Source: Vicia villosa
Lineage: Eukaryota; Streptophyta; Magnoliopsida; Fabales; Fabaceae
Length of the DNA: 64,000 bases
Direction of reading: 5' to 3'
Assembly: GCF_029867415.1 (NCBI RefSeq)
Contig: NC_081180.1
Coordinates: 238,026,823-238,090,822 of the forward strand
The position numbers and the translations under genes are program-made. Below the pieces are notes generated by a model that saw only the letters and a program-made list of their open reading frames with translations, did not search any database and was not told the origin of the DNA. Below, piece by piece: positions 43,405 to 54,326 of this stretch. The first letter of the stretch is position 1, and each line of letters begins with the position of its first letter.

Positions 43405-46400
43405 AAGGTTTAAACTTTTTTTTATTGACAAAAACAAACTTAACGGATTTCATTCATCAAACAAAGTTCAATACAATGAGGTACAATATTAAGGGAATTA
43501 CGCCTAGCCTAAGAATTGGCCGCCTTCGCTAACGAATGGGCAACCGAATTCGCTTGGCGTTTAATGAACTTTACCTCAAAGTTCGAAAACAAAACCAACA
43601 AATTCTGAATAGTTTTAATCATAAAGCTAAATTCGGAGCTACCAACATGTGTAGCATGAATAGACTTAATAACAAATTGACAATAACTTTCAAAAATAAC
43701 ATGAGATAAATGGAGAGAGATGGCATCTTGGATAGCTTCCTTCGAGGCGGTGGCTTCCGCTTCAATAACGGAAAGAAAACCCACATCCCACGACACACCA
43801 ACTGAAACAAATCTCCCCAAATGGTCCCTAAAGCACCACTATTTATTAGTAGTACCACACACATTATTGAAACCTGCATCAACATTACATTTCAATTGAT
43901 TATTCATAGGCGGACTCCACACAGTTGGAATATTATTAACAACGCCTGAGTTATTCTCATCTCTAGCTAAGAACCAATCATACAAATTATGATAGGTTTG
44001 TAAACCAATCCTCATAGCATCATCCCGAGTATCTTGCCAAACCACATTGTTCCTACTTCTCCAAAGAACCTCCAGCAAAACAACAAATCTACCCGCATCC
44101 CTACGGTCCTCGCGGCTACACACATCAAATATAAGGGACTTAGCATCGTGGCAAAACAACAAATCTGCCCGCCAACTTTGAGAAGTAGAAAAGCATCCGA
44201 AAAATACATGCCACTCATCTTCATCTTCTACCTCACACCAAGGGCATAAAGACGGGCATTGAACATGATATTGTTGAAGCTTTGAACGAGTTGGGAGGCA
44301 GCCCCTACAAATCCTCCATAACAAATGCTTAGCTCTTGATAGCGCGGAAATACTCCAAAGGTGCTTCCAACTATACTCAATACCATGGTACCGAGTGCTA
44401 CTATGTAACCCTTTACAATGTCTATATCCCGATTTCACACTATACTCCACATTCTTCTCCTCTTGCCAAATCAACCTATCTTCCACCACATCCTCCACTA
44501 AGGGAACTCTAAGAATAGCTTCAGCCCCTTCCTTGTCAAAAATTTGTTTCACCTTACCCATATCTCATTGCTTTATGTTTGGAAGCAAAAGATTTTTAAC
44601 AAAGAGGTTATACACACTTTAAACTTGCGGACCATTAATCCACCACCCACCTTTCTCTTGGAGCCACAGATCATACATCACCTTTATACTACTCCCGCCT
44701 CCAATACTCCGCCTACTACCAAGCTGTAGAACTTCCTTAGCCTTCCACAAACTCCGCCAAGCATAACTCGGTTTGTTACCAATCTTAGAATCAAGATAAG
44801 AGGATCGAGGAAAGTACCTTGTTTTGAAAATTCTAGCCACCAGAGAGTTTGGTTTCGACAAAATATTCCAACCTTGCTTTGAAACCATAGCCATGTTAAA
44901 AGCTTTAAAATCCCTAAATCACATTCCTCCTTCACTTTTCGAACTAGTCATCCTATCCCAAGCCAACCACCTAATGCCTTTGTTGTTGCGACCTCCCCCC
45001 CCCCCCCCCCACCAAAACGAATTAAGCATTCTTTCAATATCATTCACCACCCCATCCGGAATCAAATAGACACTCATAATATAGGCCGAGTTCGACTGGA
45101 GAACTGATTTAATCATAACCTCTTTCCCTGCTTTTGATAAAGACCTACCACTCCAAGAATTGATTCATTTCCAAATCCTATCCTTGATAAAAGAAAACAC
45201 CGCATTCTTACTTCAACCAATCATGGAAGGATTCCAAGTACGTTCATGTGCCCAATACACGTTTCAACCACTCACATTGGCTAAATCCTTCTGAGCCGGT
45301 CCGCTAATATTACGGCTAAAGAACACTTCAGATTTAGACAGGTTGATCTCCTGACCCGTCGCCTCTGCATAAATATTAAGAATATCCATTAGATTTGTCA
45401 CCTCCACAAGATTAGCCCTGCAAAATAAAAAACAATCGTCAGCAAAAAGCAAGTGGGACACACTGGGTGCCCCCTTGCAAATATGTGCTCCATGAAGGTC
45501 TCCACGGGAAACTGCGCCTCTAATAAGTGCAGAAAGCCCTTCAGAAACGAGGATGAATAGGTATGACAAGAGAGGATCTCCTTGCCTCAGACCTTTTCCT
45601 GGAATAATTGGTCCAACTCTATCCGAATTGACAAGAACAGAATAATGTACCGACGTCACACACGTCATAAGCCAATGGGTCCATCTCTCATCAAATCCTA
45701 ACCAAAGAAGAATACCACGAAGGAACCCCTAATAAACTCTATCATAAGCTTTACTAATGTCAATCTTTAAAGCCAAATGGGCTATGTTTCCGCAAGTCTT
45801 TCTTTTCAAAGCATGAATTATTTTTGTTGCCACCAAAGCATTATCAAGAATGGATCGACCTTCGACAAATGCCGACTGCTCCTCTGAGACACACTTATCC
45901 AAAACAAGTTTCAACCTATTAGCTAGCAATTTGGCAATCAGCTTGTAAACAACATTACATAGAGATATGGGATGAAGGTCTTTCATGTTATTCGGTTTCG
46001 CACACTTTGGGATAAGGCAGATATTAGTTTCATTTAGCTCTGGCGGAAAAAAACCTCTGTCCAACCACAATGATGCTTCCAGGAAGATATCATCACCGCA
46101 AAGTTCCCAAAAATGTTGGTAAAAAGCCAGATTGAACCTGTCAGGGCCCGGGGATTTGTCCGGATGCATCTAGATAAGAGCTTCATAAAGTTCATCCTTG
46201 GTAATATGAGACAGCAGCTTGAGATTATCATTATGCGAGATAACCGGTTGTATACAATTCAACACCGGATCGTAAGTACCGTGCTTAGTTTCAAACATCT
46301 GAACAAAATAGGATTTTGCTATGCCACACAACTCTTCCTGACTTTTGGCCGCTACCCCGGCCTCATCAAACAGCATATCGATTCTTTTAAAATTCTTACG

Positions 46401-46993
46401 AACCGTAGGAGACTTGTGAAAAAACTTAGAGTTAGAGTCACCATAACGAAGCCAATGCATTTTAGCCCGTTGCTTCAAGAATATCTCCTCCCGGGTCAGA
46501 CTTTTATTGTATTCCTTCTGCGCATCAATAAACCATCTTGCCGCGTTCTCATCATGAGATAAATGTGCAGCTTCCACGACTGCCATATGAACAGTGAGGT
46601 TATTATGTTGCTGTATATACTTTAGCTTATTCCAATTTGAAATTTTCACCGCGCAATTACTAATATATTTCAGGACTCCGCCATGATCTTCAACGTTCCA
46701 CCCTTTACTAACAACATCATTCAGATCCTCTTCTTAGAACCACACATTCTCAAACCTGAAGGAATAATTTTTACGGCAATATTGTTGGACCGGTTCACAC
46801 TACAGCAAGATGGGGCTATGGTCTGAATGTGAAGCCAACAAGTTAATTAGCTTGGCATCAGGGAAAATATCTAACCAATCTTGTGAGACAAGGGCACGGT
46901 CTAAACGTTCCTCAATAACCTGTTCTAAGCCTCGACTCTTGATCCAAGTAAACGGATTCCAATGAAATATCCAGGAGGTTGCAATCGGTAACC
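43405..46993 (-). mobile_element. L1-type LINE, 5'-truncated, with RNase H
   Basis: Read on the minus strand, the order is: end of the endonuclease domain (46990-46780, ending in a SDHSPIL-type motif), linker, reverse transcriptase, zf-RVT, then RNase H, followed by a short 3' UTR and an A-rich tail (T-run at 43411-43419). The 5' end stops exactly where a copia LTR begins (46994), so the rest of the LINE was lost or never present. Confidence 0.85.
43509..46993 (-). pseudogene. LINE ORF2 (EN-RT-zf-RVT-RNase H), disabled
   Basis: The reverse transcriptase includes HPDKSPGPD, ISLCNVVYKLIAKLLANRL, the DISKAYDRV motif A, GLRQGDPLLSYLF and the catalytic FADD (about 45455). Then come 'SFWWG' and a zf-RVT segment (CPWCEVEDEDEWHVFFGC), and RNase H with DAGFNN and SYCQFVIKS...RQANSVAHSLAKAA at the end. 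In-frame TAG codons interrupt it at 46172-46170 and 45731-45729, and further stops or frame changes lie near 45264, 44919-44894, 44619-44561 and 43839. The two TAGs sit where Gln and Trp are usual. A run of about 16 C at 44995-45010 encodes an extra glycine stretch. Confidence 0.85.
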
Positions 46994-48139
46994 TGTTAGA
47001 ACAAGATTTGTTCTGATCAATATTCTTGTTTTGATGATAACAATGTATATGAATTTTGTATAAGACAATGTGGTACTCTAATCTAATGCATTTTCCATTT
47101 CAGGAAATATATAAGGAGTATGCACAATTCAGCGCTAAGAAGCACTGACTCAGAAGGTTCAGGATTGCAACATCAGAACATGCTCTCGCAAGACATTAGA
47201 AGATGGTCAAGCAGAATAAGAACATGGTCTATGAAGCATCAGAAGAACTTGAGATCAGAAGCAGAAACACCGAAGTTCTTATGGTATCACGCTAAAGCAC
47301 TTCAAATTCAGAAGACAAGAAGATGCTCTGCACCAAGCTGTAACCCTGATTCTGATTATGCAAACGTTGTATTCACAAAATCTGAGATCAGAATTTAGTA
47401 CTAGATGACAGGCTATGAAGTCTAATCTCTGACTGACAAAAGGAACGTTAGAAGCTATAAAAGGAAAAGTCAGTAAAAGCAGAGAAAAGCATGGCTCGAG
47501 GTAGTTGACAAAACAGTGAAAACATTAAATGCACAACTGTCCAGTCACGCAACGCATTAAATGCATTCCAACGGTCATCTTCTCAAACGCCTATATATAG
47601 TGAAGTTCTGATTAGAAGCAGAAAATAATTTTTGGCAAACATACTGAAACGCTGTTGAAATCTAAACACACGAACTTCATCTTCAACATCACTTCTCTTG
47701 TAATATCTTAGTGAGAATTAAGCTTAGAACTCAAGAGAAATATCACAGTTGTGATTATAGATTTCTAAGAAGCATTTGAATACTCTTGTAAACATTTATT
47801 TTACATTGATTTGTAAAAGGTTCGTAGAGTGATCAGTCAGATCAGTAGACTCTAGAAGACTTAGAAGTTTCTAAGTGGTGATTTCCTAGAGTGATCAAGG
47901 TGTGATCAGTATACTCTAGATGACTTAGAGTGTTTCTAAGTGGATAACCATTGTAATCAAGATTGATTAGTGGATTAAATCCTCATTTGAGGTAAATCAC
48001 TCTAAAGGGGTGGACTGGAGTAGTTTCGTTAACAACGAACCAGGATAAAAATATTGTGTTCATTGTTTTTATCTTAAGAGTTTTTAAAGTTACACTTATT
48101 CAAACCCCTCCCCCTTTCTAAGTGTTTTTCTATCCTTCA
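46994..48139 (+). mobile_element. 5' LTR of a second Ty1/copia element
   Basis: It starts TGTTAGAACAAGATTTG and ends CTATCCTTCA, 1146 bp. A TATA-like ctatatata is at about 47591. The primer-binding site follows by two bases. The 3' LTR is not in the window. A 92-codon open frame inside the LTR (47120-47398) has no protein motif. Confidence 0.8.
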
Positions 48140-48141
48140 AT

Positions 48142-48159
48142 TGGTATCAGAGCACCGGT
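48142..48159 (+). other. Primer-binding site of the second copia element
   Basis: TGGTATCAGAGCACCGGT is the usual plant copia site complementary to initiator tRNA-Met. Confidence 0.88.
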
Positions 48160-48222
48160 TCTAGGTGCAAGCACTTAACCGTGTTAGAAAAAGATTCAGG
48201 GTGAGAAAAACACTAAGTCAAT

Positions 48223-49270
48223 ATGGCTGATATTGTTACATCCACTTCTACATCTACTTCAAATGATCAACACAACAATGGAAATGGAAATGGATATTCT
48301 AGACCACCAGTATTTGATGGTGAAAATTTTGAATACTGGAAAGATAGATTGGAAAGTTACTTTCTTGGTCTAGATGGTGATTTATGGGACTTGCTTGTGG
48401 ATGGTTACAAACATCCAGTAAATGCTAGTGGAGCAAAGATGTCAAGACAAGAAATGAGTGATGATCAAAAGAAACAATTCAAAAATCATCACAAGTCTAG
48501 GACTATTCTGCTGAATGCTATTTCTCATGCTGAATATGAGAAGATATCAAACAGAGAAACTTCCCATGACATCTTTGAATCCTTGAAGATGACTCACGAA
48601 GGGAATGCCCAAGTCAAGGAGACTAAAGCTCTTGCTTTAATCCAGAAGTATGAAGCCTTTAAGATGGAGGATGATGAAAACATTGAAACAATGTTCTCAA
48701 GATTTCAAACTCTACTTGCTGGATTAAGAGTGCTTGACAAGGGATATACAAAAGGTGATCATGTCAAGAAGATCATTAGAAGCTTGCCCAGAAGATGGGG
48801 CCCAATGGTGACTGCATTCAAGATAGCAAAGAGTCTGAATGAAGTCTCTTTGGAAGAGTTGATCAGCGCTTTGAGGGGTCATGAAATAAATTTGGATGCT
48901 AATGAACCTCAAAAGAAAGGTAAGTCTATTGCTTTAAAATCTGTGAATAAAAAATGCACTAACGCTTTTCAGGCGGAGGAAGAAGATTCTGAAGAGTCAG
49001 AATCAGAAGAAGAAGAAGATGAACTGTCCATGATCTCCAGAAGGGTAAACCAACTCTGGAAGAGTAAGCAAAGGAAGTTCAAGAACTTCAGAAGTTCTAA
49101 AAAGCCTGAAAGAGGAGAATCTTCTGGACTCGGAAGATGTGACAAAAAGAAGGTCACGTGCTTTGAGTTCAAGGACCCAGGACATTACAAGAGTGAGTGT
49201 CCAAAGCTTCAGAGGGAGAAACCCAAGAAGAAGTTCCAGAAGAAGAAAGGTCTTATGGCAACTTGGGATG
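48223..49270 (+). pseudogene. Copia gag, 5' part, interrupted by an LTR element
   Basis: The frame begins MADIVTSTSTST. It contains a gag/UBN2-type region (VFDGENFEYWKDRLESYFLG and MFSRFQTLLAGLRVL...IIRSLP), an acidic SEESESEEEEDE tract, and a zinc knuckle CFEFKDPGHYKSEC in which the second Cys is Phe. The frame is cut at 49270 by the element at 49271-53795 and resumes at 53801. The sequence style matches copia groups with a large gag. Protease, integrase, RT and RNase H are absent, so the element was truncated at its 3' side. Confidence 0.8.
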
Positions 49271-50341
49271 TGATCCGCTGTCGCGCACAGATCAAAAACG
49301 AGTATTTTGTAAAACTGTAATTTAGCGGTAACGACAACTCGAATATCGTTCTCACAAGGATTCTTGTATTGTTATTAACCAATAGAAAATATTGTGAGGG
49401 GTTTTATGATTTCAGAATCAATTTATAAACAGATTAAGTGATTAAAATAAGTGATTAAATAAATAAGTTAATCTACTGTTTTCGGGTTCCTGCTAATCAC
49501 TGATTTTTACCTTACCAATTCCCTAAGCGGCTTCGATCTCTATTCGATTTCAATATCAACTGACAAGCGCAAATCGATATAGAATAGATTGAATTCCTAT
49601 TTTCCGAATTAAGCAAACGGATTAAGCCCTCGTGAATTAAGCAAACACGAATTACAAACGCGATTCAACGACTAAGCGACGCAAATAGCGATTAAAGATT
49701 AGGAATACAATCATACGACTTAAATCAACACATTCCATGAAACAAAAGATTAAGAAAATGTAATTTCATAAAATATAATTGAAATAGAAACGAAATTGAA
49801 TTGGTAAATTAAAAACCTCAAAGCATCAGAACGCGATTACAATAGATCAACTTGAGGAATTAGTTTTCCATCGTAATCGTGAAGGAAATAATATTTTTCG
49901 TGAATAGAAGATAAAACTACTGTAGCGGCTGCTAGCCCTTATAAAACAAAATAAGGTTTTCACTAAAAATCCGAACCGGGTCAAAAACATAACCCAGACC
50001 CATAACAAATGACCCAAAACAAAAATATATATAATGCTGAAACTTCAAACGAAATTCTGGAAATGATGCACTCCGAATATGCCTTTGACTCCAACATGAA
50101 AGTTGTAGCTCTTTCTCTTAGCTTTCCGGCGATTATTAGAACGCGTCGATCCGATTCCCGAAGCTCCAGTTATGATCATTTTAGTGCAGACTGCTAATGT
50201 TGAAAATAGAGTGCGAAAATCAAATAAGTGCAAAAATAAACTGATTTATAAAAACACATTAAAATAGAAAAATAACCAAGGTAAAGTATGAAAATGCATA
50301 AGTATAAACATAGAGGAATGTGCGTCAAAATGCACTGATCA
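49271..50341 (-). mobile_element. 3' LTR of the nested minus-strand element
   Basis: This 1071-bp copy has TG/CA ends, matching 52727-53795 with about eight substitutions and a 2-bp indel. Target duplication GGATG is at 49266-49270 and 53796-53800. On the minus strand the tract GTGTGGGAGAATT just before this LTR (50342 upward) is the likely polypurine tract. Confidence 0.93.
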
Positions 50342-51253
50342 AATTCTCCCACACTTGAACTTTTGCACTCCGAGCAAAATAAAAAACAAAACAAAGAAAG
50401 CATAAATACATCAACAGTTACTCATCCTAGGCTACAAATCTTCTTTGGGTAAGTTTGCATCGACAGGTACTAATCTTGCACACTAAGGATATCGTAGAAA
50501 CACTAATCCACAATTATGCAGACATAAGTCTCCTAAATACACAAACCAATTCAAATCATATTATTATACCATAGCCTAACTTACTCATCCTTTTTGCTCT
50601 TTTTCATTCAGGCGCAATCACATTAAGCCCGTTATCTCCACACACTTATAGCAGGACGAACGGTTAGTGACTCTGATCCTTTTGCACGGGGTTCCGGTAC
50701 TTACGTGGCATAACCCTTTGCTTACTCAGATGTAGTTGCGGGGGATCGAACCGTAATCCTCCCTACCAAGTTCAGCACCAGAAACTACTGAACCAACTAA
50801 CAAAGAGTTTTGAAATCTTTTTTTTTAAGGTTCCACAAGCGTTGGGTTAAGTGACCGGGTGAGGGTCACCAAACTTAGAAGGTGCATTACCTTTTTCTTT
50901 TTTTTTCTTTTTTGGCACATTCACTTATATTCATTGGCTTCCCTGCGTAAAGTGTGTTAGAGATGGTGCCGACTGCTGAAATAAACTACTCAAGAGCTGT
51001 CAAAGAATGCAAAATTAAGGCTAAAACATAATAACAAATTCAAATCAATTTCCATATGCAGGAGACTTACGGTGTTAGAACGACACCGATCTTGTGAATT
51101 TTTTTTCAAGTCTCCGCAAACTCGACTCAAATCAGTCTATAGCCTAAAACTTTCAAGAAGATGCATTTTTTTATCATTGAAATTAAACAAAATACTAACA
51201 AAAACAAAGAAAACACACGATTCCCTCCCCCACACTTAAAATATGCATTGTCC
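50342..51253 (-). mobile_element. Non-coding 3' interior of the nested element
   Basis: Between the ORF's end and the 3' LTR there is no further frame of note. It includes the polypurine-like tract at 50342-50356 and pyrimidine-rich stretches. No RT, integrase or protease sequence is present. Confidence 0.7.
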
Positions 51254-52474
51254 TCAATGAAAGGACATAAATATAAAATAAGAGTGAGAGAAAGGAAAGA
51301 ACACACCCGAGAGGTTAAGGTGGAATGTAGCTTTCATGTCTGGTGGTTTTGGTGGAGGCCTTTCTGCACTACGAACACATGAAATAGGAAAAAGTAAATA
51401 GCAAGTGAACTTGGATATTAGTAAAAAAACTGGTGGCTTAGGAGGAATAGTCTGCACATATGGTAAACCTGCAATAACAAAAGTATGAAAAATAGAAAAT
51501 CCACATTTAGCTTGTGAGTCAGATAAAATAGGTGGAAGAGATGCACAAATGGTGAAAGATAACTCCATGTTGTTTGGCTTAATTAGAGTTTCCACCAAAA
51601 AAAATTCTGCTATGGGCAATGGTTGCTTATGGCAAAAATCCACATTTTTTGTGTCAAATTCAAGAGTTATTGAATTTGCTAGAATTTCTGCACAAGTGGT
51701 TGTCGGCGTCAAACTATCTTCACCTGAAATGGCTGCACTAATCTCAAGACAAACATTACAAACACCACATTCACAAGCAAAAATTTCAAGAGAGTTATCT
51801 ACTTCAAGAGAAGTATATAATTCATCCAAATCAGATTTCAAGAAATTTTGTGGCATAATCTCTTTCATGCATTCACTTGAATTTTTGTTTCTTACTATGA
51901 GTTCATCATATGAAACAAACACGGTTTTAATGGGCTCACCTGGAAATTCATCAAGGCTGGTATCACATCGTGTTAACTCTAATGATGCAACAGGTTGTAT
52001 ATCATCATGAAACATCACGTTCTCTTGAATTTGATGGACACTTGAGATTATTTGTTCACCTTGGACTTTTTTAACTGAAAACATAGATTGCATATGTTGT
52101 TGAAATTGCAAATTATTTTCAGTCATTCGCTTATTATTTTCAGCCATTTGCTTGATAATTTCTTCCAAACATGATTGTGTGTCAGCTTTCAATGATGCAT
52201 TTTGTTGACATTGTTGATATGGCCAAATAGGCTGCTCTTCAATGTATGAGTATTGTCCTTGAAGATCACCTACCATTTGGGTCTCACCATAAAAATTAGT
52301 ATCTAACAACATAGGACATGCATCATTACCATGAAAAATTGAAGAACAAATATTGCAAATCGCAAGTGGAATATGATTTTGATAGCACGATTGATGTTCT
52401 CTTGCTTCCATCAAATTAATAAGATAAGCCAACTGATCCAATGAGTCTCCCATTTTTTTTACACGAAAAAACAA
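51254..52474 (-). CDS. Gag-related ORF of a non-autonomous LTR element
   Basis: The frame of 406 codons is open with ATG starts at 52474 and, more likely, at 52453 (MGDSLDQLAYLINLMEAREH). A partial zinc-knuckle-like CNICSSIFHGNDACP follows, then a Gln-rich and coiled section with 'LEEIIKQMAENNKRMTENNLQFQQHMQSM'. This section resembles the C-terminal gag of legume Athila-like elements. The second half has clustered cysteines (CECGVCNVCLE) and no known domain to my reading. No protease or polymerase is encoded, so mobility would need proteins in trans. The frame is intact in a young element, which suggests it is still, or was recently, useful to the element. Confidence 0.55.
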   Translation of the reverse strand: MFFRVKKMGDSLDQLAYLINLMEAREHQSCYQNHIPLAICNICSSIFHGNDACPMLLDTNFYGETQMVGDLQGQYSYIEEQPIWPYQQCQQNASLKADTQSCLEEIIKQMAENNKRMTENNLQFQQHMQSMFSVKKVQGEQIISSVHQIQENVMFHDDIQPVASLELTRCDTSLDEFPGEPIKTVFVSYDELIVRNKNSSECMKEIMPQNFLKSDLDELYTSLEVDNSLEIFACECGVCNVCLEISAAISGEDSLTPTTTCAEILANSITLEFDTKNVDFCHKQPLPIAEFFLVETLIKPNNMELSFTICASLPPILSDSQAKCGFSIFHTFVIAGLPYVQTIPPKPPVFLLISKFTCYLLFPISCVRSAERPPPKPPDMKATFHLNLSGVFFPFSHSYFIFMSFH

Positions 52475-52705
52475 ATATGATTAAAATAAATTCAAAAAAA
52501 TACAAAAGCACGAAATTTAATCTAATGAAGACAAATAAAAATTTTGAGATTTTTTTTGGAATTTTTTGACACTATGAAAACAGTAAATAATTCATAAAAA
52601 ATAGAAAAACAACGGAATTGCAACCCTGAAAATCAACAAACACAACACACACACAAAAATCCTAGCAACAACACTATGCCTAATATTAGTTAATAACAAC
52701 AAGAA

Positions 52706-52723
52706 TCCCCGGCAACGGAGCCA
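52706..52723 (-). other. Primer-binding site of the nested element
   Basis: The plus-strand tccccggcaacggagcca reads TGGCTCCGTTGCCGGGGA on the minus strand, identical to the site at 8868-8885, three bases inside the 5' LTR. Confidence 0.85.
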
Positions 52724-52726
52724 ATT

Positions 52727-53795
52727 TGATCCGCTGTCGCGCACAGATCAAAAACGAGTATTTTGTAAAACTGTAATTTAGCGGTAACGACAACTCGAAT
52801 ATCGTTCTCACAAGGATTCTTGTATTGTTATTAACCAATAGAAACTATTGTGAGGGGTTTTATGATTTCAGAATCAATTTATAAACAGATTAAGTGATTA
52901 AAATAAGTGATTAAATAAATAAGTTAATCTACTGTTTTCGGGTTCCTGCTAATCACTGATTTTTACCTTACCAATTCCCTAAGCGACTTTGATCTCTATT
53001 CGATTTCAATATCAAATGACAAGCGCAAATCGATATAGAATAGATTGAATTCCTATTTTCCGAATTAAGCAAACGGATTAAGCCCTCGTGAATTAAGCAA
53101 ACACGAATTACAAACGCGATTCAACGACTAAGCGACGCAAATAGCGATTAAAGATTAGGAATACAATCATACGACTTAAATCAACACATTCCATGAAACA
53201 AAAGATTAAGAAAATGTAATTTCATAAAATATAATTGAAATAGAAACGAAATTGAATTGGTAAATTAAAAACCTCAACGCATCAGAACGCGATTACAATA
53301 GATCAACTTGAGGAATTAGTTTTCCATCGTAATCGTGAAGGAAATAATATTTTTCGTGAATAGAAGATAAAACTACTGTAGCGGCTGCTAGCCCTTATAA
53401 AACAAAATAAGGTTTTCACTAAAAATCTGAACCGGGTCAAAAACATAACCCAGACCCATAACAAATGACCCAAAACAAAAATATATAATGCTGAAACTTC
53501 AAACGAAATTCTGGAAATGATGCACTCCGAATATGCCTTTGACTCCAACATGAAAGTTGTAGCTCTTTCTCTTAGCTTTCCGGCGATTATTAGAACGCGT
53601 CGATCCGATTCCCGAAGCTCCAGTTATGATCATTTTAGTGCAGACTGCTAATGCTGAAAATAGAGTGCGAAAATCAAATAAGTGCAAAAATAAACTGATT
53701 TATAAAAACACATTAAAATATAAAAATAACCAAGGTAAAGTATGAAAATGCATAAGTATAAACATAGAGGAATGTGCGTCAAAATGCACTGATCA
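52727..53795 (-). mobile_element. 5' LTR of the nested minus-strand element
   Basis: This 1069-bp LTR is the partner of 49271-50341 and lies directly beside the primer-binding site. The pair is about 99% identical. The whole element (49271-53795) is complete in structure, with both LTRs, PBS, polypurine tract and target duplication. Confidence 0.93.
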
Positions 53796-53800
53796 GGATG

Positions 53801-54047
53801 ATTCAGATTCATCAGAATCAGAATCAGAATCAGACTCTGAAGACGAGCAAGCCAACATAGCGCTGATGGCTACTGTGGATGCTGAATCAGAATCTACATC
53901 AGAATCAGATTCTGACTCTGAAGAGGTATTTTCTGAACTGTCTAGAGATGAGCTAGCTTCTAGTTTAGCTTAAAATCTTGAAATCAAGGCTAAGCTTAGT
54001 ATCAAATACAAAAAGCTGAGAAAACTCTTTGTATCTGGAACTAAGAA
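53801..54047 (+). pseudogene. Copia gag, continuation after the nested element
   Basis: It continues in the frame left at 49270 as an acidic Ser/Glu/Asp-rich segment. A TAA occurs at 53971-53973, but the reading beyond it still looks coding (NLEIKAKLSIKYKKLRKLF). The homology to coding sequence ends at about 54047, where array flank resumes, so the 3' four-fifths of this copia element was deleted. Confidence 0.7.
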
Positions 54048-54326
54048 GCATTTTTATTTGATTAAAAGATACTACTTATAGCATTTCATTCATAATAATT
54101 TCTAGAATTCATAATGAAATGCTGATGAAATTATGAGAACTAAGTAAAATATATGTAATGTTCTTCACCAAAACAAATATAATTTCTTAGTAGAAGATTA
54201 GTGTTTGAATGCTTTTTTTTTTTCCTTTCAAAATACAGTTTTCTATTGTTTTTTCACTTTGATCTTAGCATGTTTATTCTTACATTTTTTCAACATGTCT
54301 TGTATGAGATTTATAGATTTACTCAC
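54048..54326 (+). other. 3' flank of small-gene unit 4 resumes
   Basis: 'aaaagatactacttatagcatttcat' onward matches 19882-20165 downstream of copy 3. This shows that 43405-54047 is inserted DNA inside one array unit. Confidence 0.8.

Noticed and set aside
46113..46562. 149-codon plus-strand ORF
   Set aside because: It is antisense to LINE reverse transcriptase sequence with clear RT motifs.
47120..47398. 92-codon ORF after the start of the second copia LTR
   Set aside because: It lies wholly within the LTR, has no motif, and copia LTRs do not encode proteins.
51549..52010. 153-codon plus-strand ORF
   Set aside because: It is antisense to the better supported gag-related ORF at 51254-52474.
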